A stretch of 64,000 nt of DNA from Symsagittifera roscoffensis (lineage: Eukaryota > Xenacoelomorpha > Acoela > Convolutidae): NCBI RefSeq assembly GCF_963678635.1, contig NC_087063.1:50543220-50607219 (forward strand). Direction: 5' to 3'. Positions within the stretch are counted from its first letter, which is position 1, and each line of letters starts with the position of its first letter. Made by a program: the position numbers and the translations under genes. Below, piece by piece: positions 21,471 through 31,434 of this stretch. Under the pieces are notes generated by a model. It did no database searches, was not told the origin of the DNA, and saw only the letters and a program-made list of their open reading frames with translations.

Positions 21471-23464
21471 AGTGATTCTGCCCATGCTGAAAATTGTAAA
21501 TACGTCCCGTCTGAAAATTCCTGGAGCGGTAACCAAGTAAAATGTTGAATATTCAACGCCTGGAACGAACATACATAGATCTTCCATCTTAACATTTAAT
21601 TACAAATAATATGACGTTTTTTCAATGGTACGTCTTAGATAATTTGAGTGACAAGGAACTTTGGAATTGGTGACAAGGAATTTGGTGACAAGGAATTTGA
21701 GGGACAAATCAAAAAGAAAAACTAACTGCTTAGCAAATTTGCTACCAGTGCTCAGAAAAAAAAAACATTTTTGCTTCAAAATAAGCGCTAAACTAAATTA
21801 TAGTCACCAGTTCTTATTTTAAAGGAAGGTTTCAGCAACTGAAGTTAAAGTTCTTCCCAATTTCAGTGGTCGGAACCACAATTCATTCGAAAAATAATCA
21901 GCGAACATAGATGGTTTAATCAAAGCGTTTATAAACTGAAAAAAAATAATAATAATATTTGTGCAAATTGAAATTGCAAAGAAATCAACAGCGCGTTAGT
22001 ACAAACAATATAATACAGCCTTGACTAGTAGATTTGTTTCGAACTGAAAAAAAACAGGTTTTCAAAATCCATAAACACTATTATTTTTGTCTTCGATATT
22101 ATAATTGTCAGATAACTGATTAATAGAGATTTAAAGTTAATCATGAAACTTCTGTATAGTTGATATCTAACGGCGAATTCTTGTACGGGTAGTTTGTTTT
22201 AATCCGAGGGTTAGAAGGATTCGTGGTTTGTATGATCATTTTTTTCATGATTATTTTTGCTACTAAAAATTTTCACACCTGAAATACCAAGTGTGGTATG
22301 ATTATGTTTTTAAATAAGATTATGATTTTTATTATTGCTATTTTTAGTATGATTATTAGTCTTAATTGAACCGACGACGGAAAGGGGAGGAACTTTGAAT
22401 TCGGGTGTACTTCAATTTTTTCTTTTTACTTTTTTTTCCACGCGAAATCAGGTACAACAAATAATCATGAGAATGGGTGGAGTGATATGTCACATTGAAG
22501 CACTTTCAGTCATAGTTTGAAGGATTTTTAAAAATTTAGAAAAATTTCGAAGAAAAAACGCGTGAATTTTTGATTTTTGTTCTAATTTTAAGCGAATAAA
22601 GTAAACGAGCCGGCTCATTTACGCTAGATTTAAGCTAAATTAGTTCTTCGCAGTTTTTTCAACGCAATTTTGGGAATCAAAAATTTTCAAAGTTTCAAAC
22701 AGTTTCAGCTAAAAACATTTGAAAATTTTCCGTTTTGATTTTTGATTTTTTTGTTCTTCCAGTCATTTTTCTCATTCCACAGTTTTTCTCTCACATAGAC
22801 AAGTTTCAAATTTTTATCCCAGTGTCGAGAAAAACTTTTCGAGTTTGAGTCAGAAGCGAGTAAAGCGATCTAGTAACGTTCGTTATATATGAAAATTAAC
22901 AATTTAGGCTAAAAAGCTTGATTATACCAAAAAGAAAAATAGTTTTGGAAGTTTCATTTAGCGCTTCTCTGGCAAAAAATATTTTGAAAAATGTTTGAAA
23001 TATTTAAAACTTTGAAAAGAAAAATTAAAAAAAAAAATTTTTGAAAATTTTTTTCATGCAATTTTTTGAACATAATTGTAGTCGTTTATGCTTAAATCAT
23101 TAAAGTTTTACGTGTCCGTATAGTTTTATCATCAAACGACGCACAAGAAAAGACACTTTTTTGAAGAAAAAAAATGATAATGTGGTCGGAACATTCTGTA
23201 CTACTTGCCTAACAACCAGCTATCCTTTTTTTTGCTGCTATTCAGATTGCAAACTAAACTCAAGTCGAGTGGTGAGAGTGAGCAGTGAAGTTCTCTGGAA
23301 GAAATGGATGAACGCTTATGGAGAGTCACCCGAAGATGTACGAGGTGCAAGGGTTCAACTCCCAGTCTATCCCACCTTCTTACACTACCTTGTCCGCGGT
23401 TGGTACACATTAAAATACATGTCAGATAGTATGAAAATTAATTCGAATATTTATAAATGAAACT
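21471..23464. other. Non-coding AT-rich stretch
   Basis: No convincing gene. The frame 23161-23460 (99 aa) has no domain I recognise and lies in otherwise non-coding DNA. Poly-A/T runs and AAAATTTT motifs are common. Confidence 0.6.
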
Positions 23465-23472
23465 ATTCTAGA

Positions 23473-23806
23473 CAGGGGCGGTTATTTTTGGAGGGCGGAC
23501 GATCCTTTCAGGGATTCGATCCATGTCAATCCAAAGGGTCCCCGTTTGTTATATTTTGAGAAATCCACTTTTGGCTGACGGACCAAAAAAAATTTATAAA
23601 AGCGACTTCGGCGCCAACATATACTAAATTTGAAGAGGAGTTTTTTTTTCCAAAAAAAATATAAAAATACATTTTTGGCCATTTTTTTCAAAGTTTTGCC
23701 TGCGGCGAAGAAAATTAGGCCAAAACAAGGTCTTTTTAGTGCTTCGAGAGAGCTCGGAAAAGTTTTTTGAGAATCTCCTCTCGAAAAAATTCTTAATCCA
23801 CCCCTG
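23473..23806. mobile_element. hAT-type MITE, 334 bp
   Basis: Ends CAGGGGCGG ... CCACCCCTG form terminal inverted repeats (one mismatch in 9). Both sides carry the identical 8-bp direct repeat ATTCTAGA (23465-23472 and 23807-23814). An 8-bp target duplication with CAGGG ends is the hallmark of hAT elements. Too short for a transposase; the minus-strand frame 23482-23847 crosses the ends and is not a gene. Confidence 0.88.
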
Positions 23807-23814
23807 ATTCTAGA

Positions 23815-24440
23815 TGTGTGCATTACAAGAAATCTAATTTCCTTCAAACGACGGATCTCTTAACTTTTCCATTTTTTAAAAGGGACAGAGAATCGTTGCT
23901 ACGTGCAAAATTTGCTCATTTGTTCAATTATTTTATTATAGGGGGGTTATTCGTTACTAGGTACCAAATGGGGTCATAGTTAAAGAGATTCAAATTGACT
24001 AGCAGAAAACAGCGCCCATTTTTATATCCAATACTAGACCACTGTCGGAGCAATCATAGAAAGTGTTTGAAAAAATTTTGTTTGCCTTAGGATTAACACC
24101 ATCCACGCCAGCCTTAGAGAGTAATCTTACAAAAGAGCAAAACAGGTCAGAAAACTGAATGAAGATCAAAAAATAAACGAACTTGAAACTTTTAATGAAA
24201 ATTTACCCACTGAAATTGTTTTTTGGTGTTTTGTGCGCTATTTTTACGGTACGACAGCTAAACTTCAGATGGGGTTCAAGGATGGAGCACAATCTCTCTA
24301 AAACATCATGGATGACAAAAATTATCCCCATCAGTTTCTGTAAACTGTCAAAAAATGGTTATAGTTGATTAAAATTAACCTTACTTTTTGTCAAATCAGT
24401 AAAATCCAATTGAATCAATTATTGTTTGACTTTCGTATCG
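23815..24440. other. Non-coding stretch with a short protein-like fragment
   Basis: Around 24183-24300 one plus frame reads LPTEIVFWCFVRYFYGTTAK, which looks protein-like, but it is flanked by stops and I cannot assign it. Possibly a retroelement gag remnant. Nothing else seen. Confidence 0.35.
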
Positions 24441-24790
24441 AAAGCAACGGAATATTTGTGCTCGGTGTGGTTATAGTTTTTCTTCAGACAAATTTCGACT
24501 TTTTAACTAGCCATTTTTGACGGAATTTTTAAAAAATCATTCGAAAGCTATTGTTGTCCTGAGCTTAAATTTAAAAAAATATATTTCACCTGTGATCATT
24601 ATGGTGGTTTGGTGAAATTACGGTGGTTTAAAGATTTCCATCCATTTGAGAAAATTAACGCGCGATATATTTGGCGCTATTAAAACGCGTCAGCGCGGTT
24701 TAATCCGTCTTAAAAATTGTTCCAAATTTGTTTAAGGAAGCTTAAAAATACATGGTTTGTTATTAGGAGCAAAATTGATCACTTCATACT
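24441..24790. repeat. Dispersed repeat, copy 1 (partner 29232-29590)
   Basis: Shared blocks include GTGCTCGG, ATTTCGACTTTTTAAC, TTGTCCTGAGCTTAAAT, GCGATATATTT and TTAGGAGCRAAATT in the same order. Diverged, roughly 70% by eye. Confidence 0.8.
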
Positions 24791-24799
24791 TAATATGAC

Positions 24800-26265
24800 G
24801 TTTGGGGGGATGTTTTCAATTGTTACGATCAAAAGATTGAACTACACTGTTATTCGATTGAACTTTAAGAACATTGATGAATTGAAAAATTCTATTTAGT
24901 GTCAAGAGGAAACGATTTGATTTCTTAGAGCTTTAATTTGATCCAATATGTGTGTGATATAACTATTTGTTCAGAACCAAAATTATATATTTTTTGAGCT
25001 TACCATGTGTTTTGTAAACCTCATACCAAATTACAAAAAAATGGGTTCGGCTCAAGTAATACTAAAGCTAGCCAAAAATGCACAGTTTCTATTAAAAAAG
25101 GGAACAAAAATTGTTTTTGTGCTGTTTGTTGCTTCACGTGTCCTGTAAAATTGCGCAAAGAGGAAAAGTAAAAAAAAGCGCAGTGATTTTTTGATGATTT
25201 CGAAAAAAAAATTTGATTTCTTGTCATGCTACATAAAGACGACAATTTGACGAGATTTTTTCCGTCAAAATTGTTTTTCTTGCTCTAGAACAGAAGCGGA
25301 TACACGGTTGCGGATAAAATAGGGATTCTCTCGCCCTGTTAGAAAATTTGACCTCCTGTCCACCCCAACTTGACCCTTACATTTCGAGACTTTTTTTGCT
25401 GATCAACCTTAAAAGTTTTGGGGCAATTATATAATTTTAAGGAAGAATATTTTATTTTACATATATAATTAGCAAGAAATGGGAGCAAAACTAGAAGTTG
25501 GAGGTAATTAAGCTGACAAAAATTTATCTTTAAGCCTTGACATTGGCCATGTTTGAAGCTTCAGATTTTATTTTTCAAAGTTCAAAATTAATCTTTTGTC
25601 AGATTAATTTTCTAAGTTTCGCTCTACTTTCCTACTAGCTATTAATGTTGAAAAAACATTTTTTCTTAACATTATAGAAATGCCCAAAAACTTTTAGGGT
25701 TGATCAGCGAAAAAAAAGTCTCGAACTGTCAGGGTCAAATTGGGGTGGTCAGGGGTCAAATTTTCTAACAGGAGAGAGAATCGTTATTCTATCCCCCACT
25801 TTGTATCCGCTACTGTTGTAGAGCAAAAAATTAATCAGTTTTTGACGAAAAAAAAAACTCTTGTCAAATTTTCGTCTTCATGTAGCATGACTAGAAATCA
25901 AAAATTTCCTTCGAAATCATTAAAAAATCACTGCGCTGCTGTTATTTTTTTCTCTTTTGCGCAATTTTACAGGACACGTTAAGCAGCGAACAACACATAA
26001 ACAACAAAAATTTGTCTTTAGTGTTACTAGAGCCGAACCCATTTTTTTGTAATTTCGTATGAGATTGAAAAATTATTCAGCTTTATAAGAAACACATGGC
26101 AGGCTCAAGAAAAAAATTTATATATATTTTGTGGTTTATATGAAATCTGAACAAATAGTTAAATCTCACATATTTTGGATCAAGTTAACAGCCTACCATG
26201 CCTAAAGTTTAATCGAATAACAAAGTGAAGTTTAAAGTTTTGACCAGAACAATTGAAAACTTTTT
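24800..26265. repeat. 1.46-kb imperfect palindrome
   Basis: The left half (24800-25540) is the reverse complement of the right half (25550-26265) along its whole length. Outer pair: TTTTCAATTGTT (24810) with AACAATTGAAAA (26248). Inner pairs include TGGGTTCGGCTC with GAGCCGAACCCA, CAGTGATTTTTTGATGATTTCG with its complement, and GCTGATCAACCYTAAAAGTTTT. The arms meet near 25545 with almost no spacer. The frames 25021-25245 (-) and 25740-25982 (+) are the same sequence in the two arms. Confidence 0.9.
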
Positions 26266-26333
26266 CGATTCCAGCACAGACAGTTGAAAAATAAGCTTGC
26301 ACGCAAAGATACCGGAAAAAACGGACCCTCAAA

Positions 26334-26481
26334 ATGTTGACGCAAGGATATGCTAATGTTGAAGCAGAAGCGCGTACCAAAAAATGCGTTTTTTTGGTCG
26401 AAATGTTCCAAAACGTGACTAGAAACGTCTCGAATTGGAGTTCGAAATTTGATTATCTTGCTAGTGTTGAAAATATGTATG
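26334..26481 (+). CDS. GT11-type alpha-1,2-fucosyltransferase, exon 1 visible (start uncertain)
   Basis: The frame is open from 26295; the first ATG is at 26334. It reads FLVEMFQNVTRNVSNWSSKF (about 26391-26450) and ends VENMYG, with the last codon split G|GT by a 63-bp intron (26482-26544, donor GTTTGG, acceptor CTTTAG). Joined to exon 2 the frame continues without loss. I do not recognise this segment by itself; it is assigned because it splices in frame to the GT11 exon. There is no signal anchor here, although GT11 enzymes are type II Golgi membrane proteins, so at least one upstream exon is missing. The 1.46-kb palindrome ends about 70 bases upstream and may lie in that intron, or may have replaced the 5' part. 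Confidence 0.55.
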
Positions 26482-26544
26482 GTTTGGGTGATTAAAACTT
26501 TCGGAGTATTGAAAGATAATAAAACGAAATTTGCAAGGCTTTAG

Positions 26545-26792
26545 GTTACTATGCTGAGTTCCGATCCAAGATGACTTTCAGGAATGATATCTTGACCGCC
26601 GCTCGGAAAGTTTACAACACTTTGAATGAAATAAACAATTGCTCGAGAACAACAAGTTGCACTGTTGTGTATGTGCATATGAGAATGGGAGATTATAAGG
26701 GGCACATGAAAGCCCTGAACTGGGGCCCAGATGTTTTCCAGAAGACAAACTACCTTCAAGAGGCTTTTAAGAATGTATCCAACAACTACGAG
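26545..26792 (+). CDS. GT11-type alpha-1,2-fucosyltransferase, exon 2 (donor-site motif)
   Basis: This exon encodes the segment from GYYAEF through VVYVHMRMGDYKGHMKALNW to NVSNNYE. The motif H-x-R-x-G-D-Y followed by H-M and a Trp is the GDP-fucose-binding region of family GT11 (FUT1/FUT2-like). The usual second Arg of HxRRGDY is Met here. The enzyme would transfer fucose in alpha-1,2 linkage to galactose on glycoproteins or glycolipids in the Golgi. The exon ends GAG|GTAGTG at a donor; reading on instead gives a stop after three residues (26804). The reading frame resumes without residue loss in the exon at 50524, 23.7 kb away. An alternative is a truncated pseudogene ending at 26804. Confidence 0.75.
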
Positions 26793-27952
26793 GTAGTGTT
26801 TTGAGATCAGAATAGCTTGCAACCAAATGACAAAAAACTGCGAAAATACCCTGGCCAATCAAGGAAGGTTATCCGGAATTAAAGTTAAGTTGAGGTTCTC
26901 ATGCAAGAACTTGCAAGTTGGAAGTTATCTTGCAACTATTTTCAATCAGCGACGATAGTTTGCAAGAATCTTGCCAGCTCTTAAAAAAACTTGAAAAATA
27001 ACCACCTTTGAAGTTAAATCATAGAAAACTGTTCTGTCGGCATAAAATCGGAAAAAGTGAGCGGGGTGACCATATTTCAAAAGTTTCCCTGTCAATGCAC
27101 AATTTTTGGTAACAAATTTGGTTGTGTTATACTTTCAGCCCAAGTTTTTAAATGTTTAGTGGTTCAAATTAATTTGTGGTCATTTAGGTCATAACTCAAC
27201 AAAGTCTAGATTTTTTGTGTGCAATGTTCGCACAAATACGATGACAAATAAATTAATACCTTTCGTGTATTATTCAACATAACCTTCAACCTCAACTTAA
27301 CCTTCAACCTCAACTTGTTCACATTGTGCTCTGAGGTCGTGATTTTTTTTTTCGTTGCTTAACTTTTTCAATTATCTGATTGTGAACAATTGCACTTTTT
27401 TTTATCCCCATCCAAAACAAGTGTTGCAACAACATAAAACGAAATATTTTGCGTGAGTTGCCCTTTAGCTCCTATTGTGTTGTGTGTAGGTATGATTAGC
27501 TAAGATTGCTAAAAAAAAAACTGAAACAGCTGCCTTTTTCCAGAACGCTTATATGTCTTGTAATTGCACGTAAAACAGTTTTTCCGTACAAAAAAACCTC
27601 TCTATATCATGAATAGAAAACAAATATAGAGAGCCTATTTGAAAGGATGTTAACTTAAAAGACCTGTCAAAAATCCTTCAGAGATCACAGTTGTCTATCT
27701 CGACTAGGTTACAGATTTAAGATGAAGCTGGCACTTTTGAACAGAACTTCTCAAACCTAGTAATCACTTGATGGGCTCAGCTCGTCATTTGCTTTTCTTA
27801 CAGATATTTTCACTTGCCTTGGACGAGCTTACTGTCGTTTACAAACCATTTATTAAGTAATCTAAAGAAGATTTGTTTTTCTCTAAGAAATTATTTAGAG
27901 AAAAATTGCGCAACCCGAGTCGAGATTTTTCACCTAATTTGAAGCAAGATTT
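26793..27952 (+). other. Intron 2 of the GT11 gene, first part
   Basis: Starts GTAGTG. Nothing recognisable except a short direct repeat CCTTCAACCTCAACTT (about 27290-27320). Confidence 0.5.
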
Positions 27953-28230
27953 GAGCGGTTTGAGCGATTTTTTTTAGATCATTGTGCTCAAAATTTTGCT
28001 TCAAAATGAGCGGTTTGATAAAAACCGCTCAAAAACCGCGCAAGATTTAAACGGTTTTGAGCGCTTTATCTAAAAAAACCGCTCAAATCTTGCGCGGTTT
28101 TTGAGCGGTTTGTTTTAGATAAACCGTTCAAAAACCGCTCAAACCGCTTATTTTGAAGCAAGATTTTGAGCGCAAACGTCTAAAAAAACCGATCAAACCA
28201 CTCAAACCGCTCAAATCTCTCTTCAAAAGA
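27953..28230. repeat. GAGCGGTTT foldback repeat cluster 1
   Basis: Many copies of AAACCGCTCAAA in both orientations. A perfect inverted pair AAACCGCTCAAAAACCGCGC / GCGCGGTTTTTGAGCGGTTT lies at 28021-28111, and an outer pair GAAGCAAGATTT occurs in both halves. Palindromic overall. Confidence 0.92.
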
Positions 28231-28364
28231 GGCGAACAACCTCAAATTGGGATCCCTTCTCGAGAAGACAGCGGGCATGGAAGATTCTGTAACAAAACCG
28301 TCGAGCAATATTTTGAACGTTCCAAAATATTCAGCAAACTGAAAAAGAAGAAAGGACTTGATAG
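28231..28364 (+). other. Open frame of unknown nature before a donor-like site
   Basis: One plus frame reads GIPSREDSGHGRFCNKTVEQ and on to KLKKKKGLD, ending at AG|GTGAGC. Composition is protein-like, but there is no homology I recognise and no clear acceptor, and it lies next to foldback repeats. Could be an exon remnant. Confidence 0.2.
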
Positions 28365-28605
28365 GTGAGCAATCGCATGCAGCCCACACTAGCACAGCGC
28401 GGCATCATTTTTTCTAGCACTATAGCAACTTGATGCCAGGCTAAAAGCAATAATGCTTAAAAAACGTTACATTGCGATCAAAGCTACATGTTCAAAAAGC
28501 CTTAAGAAAAAGACGATTTATTTTCTGCTACTTAGCTGGGAAATGTTTCTATTGTTTTTATTAGCTTAAAATAACGCTCGTAATTGCTCTTTCAATTTTT
28601 GATTT
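28365..28605. repeat. Diverged tandem repeat, copy 1
   Basis: Shares GAGCAATCGCATGCA, CGTTACATTGCGATCA, CTTAAGAAAAAGACGAT and GCTTAAAATAACGCTCGTAATTGCTC with 28737-28960 in the same order; about 75% by eye. Confidence 0.8.
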
Positions 28606-28736
28606 AAAAAAAAACAGTTAGCCAATTGCCCATCCAGGATTATCAAACAGAAACTTAAAGCTATAGTTTTTTTGAGTTCGAATGACGAAAATTTTTTAGA
28701 ACTTTTAGCGCACTGAATTTAAATATATGTATATAG

Positions 28737-28960
28737 GAGAGCAAGCGCATGCAACATACTCTAGTACAGAATGGTATAATTCTGGTTAGCACAAGTCTTT
28801 TGATCCCAGTCTAAAAACAAAACTGTTTAAAAATCCGTTACATTACGATCAGAGCTATATAGTCAAAATGTCTTAAGAAACAGACGATATTTTCTTGCTA
28901 AAGAGCTTGTAATTTTTTTCTTAGCTTAAAATAATGCTTGTAATTGCTCCTTTAAAAATT
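28737..28960. repeat. Diverged tandem repeat, copy 2
   Basis: Partner of 28365-28605. Confidence 0.8.
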
Positions 28961-29231
28961 TTGCAAAATGAAAATCCCGGTTTGGTTGCATGTGTTTTGA
29001 CATTCAATAAGTAATAAAATAACATATTTGATGCAAATTGCGTTGTTCAAGTAAACCGAAAAAAGCTAATTGTTAAGAAATATCAGTACATTATTAAAAA
29101 CTCGATTTCAGAAATTTTCAAACCCGATATAAACCCCGCAAAATTTTTGAAAAGCGTAATTTATAAATATTTTGTCTTTACAGTTTCCTCTTTTATCAAA
29201 GTTGTGTCTTTTAGTTCCTACTGTAAGAAAT

Positions 29232-29590
29232 TAATGGAATGCTTGTGCTCGGGGTGTTAGTTTTTTCATCAGACGAATTTCGACTTTTTAACAGGCCCAT
29301 TTAGACGGAAATTATTTTTTTTATTTCATCAATCAAAAGATAATGTTGTCCTGAGCTTAAATGAAAAAAAGACATTTCAATTGTGGTCTTTTTTTGTTAA
29401 ATAATGGGGGCTTAAATGTTGCCATTTTCTTCAATTTGGGACAATTAGCGAGCGATATATTTCGCCTTGTTAACGTGTAAGCTGAGACTTAATCCGCCTT
29501 AGAAATCAATCCAAACTGGTTGAAGCAAGCTTGTTTGCTGAAATTGACTTGTTAATAGGAGCGAAATTTATCAGGTTGTTTTTTATGGCG
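29232..29590. repeat. Dispersed repeat, copy 2
   Basis: Partner of 24441-24790 (see there). Confidence 0.8.
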
Positions 29591-29804
29591 TGTGGATTGA
29601 CGTTCTTCAAAAAATCTCCAGTTTTTTTTGAAATTGTCCTTCATTTTTTTTTTGAAAAACTCATCGATTTTGATAAAAGGAACACCGCTTCATAGACCTC
29701 AAAATGCAGTAGGACATTCAGGGTTTTGCCCTGATACGAGCAACCTTGTGGTAACTGGTGCCAGTTTCCTGCATCGTTTTGGCAATTAGCATATGATGCT
29801 GCGT

Positions 29805-29891
29805 TACTACATACATACATACATACATACATACATACATACATTCATACATACATGTCTACATACATACATACCTACCTACATACATACA

Positions 29892-29927
<36 letters not shown>

Positions 29928-30162
29928 TACATACATACATACATACATATATACATACGTAGATACATAGATATATACAAAGATTTATACATACATCTAT
30001 ACACACATACATACATACATACATACATACATACATACATACATACATACATACATACATACATACATACATACATACATACATACATACATACATACAT
30101 ACATACATACATACCTACATACATACATACATACATACATACATACATACATACACATACAT
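29805..30162. repeat. (CATA)n microsatellite
   Basis: About 90 tetranucleotide units with a few interruptions (TATATATA, CGTAGATACATAGATATATAC). All frames here are Tyr/Ile/His/Thr or Met/Tyr/Val/Cys repeats, not proteins. Confidence 0.98.
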
Positions 30163-30359
30163 GCATAATTTGCAGTGGTTATTTTGCTCGAATATTTGAA
30201 AAAGTTCGAACACATTGTTTACGGTCTAGACATCGAAAAAAATCTTGCTTGAGTTGAGAACGGTTAAGCTTATTTTTCAAATTGTAGATAGTATTTCAAC
30301 TGCATCTTAGTGTCACATTACCTTTCCATGCCTTTTGATGGTTTCAATCGGTTTTCTTT

Positions 30360-30536
30360 ATAAGACCGCTCAAAAACCGCTTAAAAATCGCTCAAATCTT
30401 GCTTGAAAAACCGTTCAAAAATCACCGCAAGAAATGAGCGGTTCATGAGCGGTTTTTTAAACAAAAAACGCCGAAACCGCTCAAACCGCTGAAATTTTGC
30501 TGGAAAACCGCTCATATCTTGAGCGGTTCTTGTGCA
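30360..30536. repeat. GAGCGGTTT foldback repeat cluster 2
   Basis: Same AAACCGCTCAAA motif as at 27953, in both orientations, with the shared phrase CTCAAATCTTGC. Confidence 0.9.
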
Positions 30537-31052
30537 GGATATCGACCTGAGAGTTTTTTGGCTAACAAAAAATATTCCAATATTTGATTGCTTTGAGTTT
30601 CACATTGATTACTATTTTCAGCTAGAATAAAAAAATGCCCGTGAGATGGAAAATTTTTGAATGTACTGAGTTCCGTCTAAGGCGTCGAATGTGTTATTTG
30701 GTTTTAAAAATATTTTTAATTTTTATTAGAAAAGGAATTCTTAGGTTTTCTTTAAATAATTTTTAGTCACGCTTTGTTAGTTACAAGATGATATACTTCT
30801 ATCATATTTTTTTTGCTCTTTTTGAACTTAGTAGCAAGCAGAAAAACAGGGAGACAACAATTAACCGCCAGATCGAATGTTCCGCCAGATTTTTCCAATC
30901 ATCAGCATGCAATCATCATAATCAGCAAGCAATTATCATAATCAATTAAGCATAATTGCTGTGATATACTTATTAATTAGGTTCAGGTCAAATTAACAAT
31001 TAGAGATTTCGCGTTTTTTGCTTAAACAACTGCCCGAGTTTAACGAATCATC
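30537..31052. other. Intron sequence left of the LTR element
   Basis: No gene. Small repeats of AATCATCATAATCAGCAAGC near 30900-30950. Confidence 0.6.
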
Positions 31053-31434
31053 TGGAACCAGATCCAAACTATATATTATTATTGGTTATAAATGAGATAT
31101 TTTATCCCTATAAAATTTTAAAGAATAACCAATCACACTCCATCAAACTAACAACCCACTCATTTGTAAGTGCTATAATCACTTGTAATTTTAGCACCAG
31201 AGCTATTCAAATTATTTAACTTACAACTTAGTTTTTTTTCCAAGAGACCGACTCGTAACAAACCAGTATACTCTAGATCTATTGAGACTAAGAGAAAGAA
31301 GAGTAAGATTAAGATCGGTATTAGACTAAGAAGTTGTACGAATCTATCCGGCCGAAACAAAAAGATTGCGTGAAGAGCAGACGGTGTGCCCTATCTGAAA
31401 TTTTTCTATGAGTTAGACCTTAGAACGCAACTCA
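31053..31434 (+). repeat. 5' LTR of the 18.9-kb element
   Basis: TGGAACCAGATCC ... CGCAACTCA. Matches 49603-49979 at roughly 88-90% by eye, with long shared stretches such as GACCGACTCGTAACAAACCA and GTAAGATTAAGATCGGTATT. Confidence 0.92.

Noticed and set aside
21389-21595. Minus-strand frames opposite the gag knuckle remnant
   Set aside because: Shadows of the decayed plus-strand gag.
23340-23390. tRNA-like B box GGTTCAACTCC on plus
   Set aside because: No A box at the right distance and no cloverleaf can be folded; a chance match.
23161-23460. 99-residue plus-strand frame
   Set aside because: No recognisable domain, poor start context, isolated in non-coding DNA; not enough to call a gene.
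29793-30257. Long Tyr/Ile/His/Thr frame and minus-strand Met/Tyr/Val/Cys frames
   Set aside because: (CATA)n microsatellite; every frame is a simple repeat.
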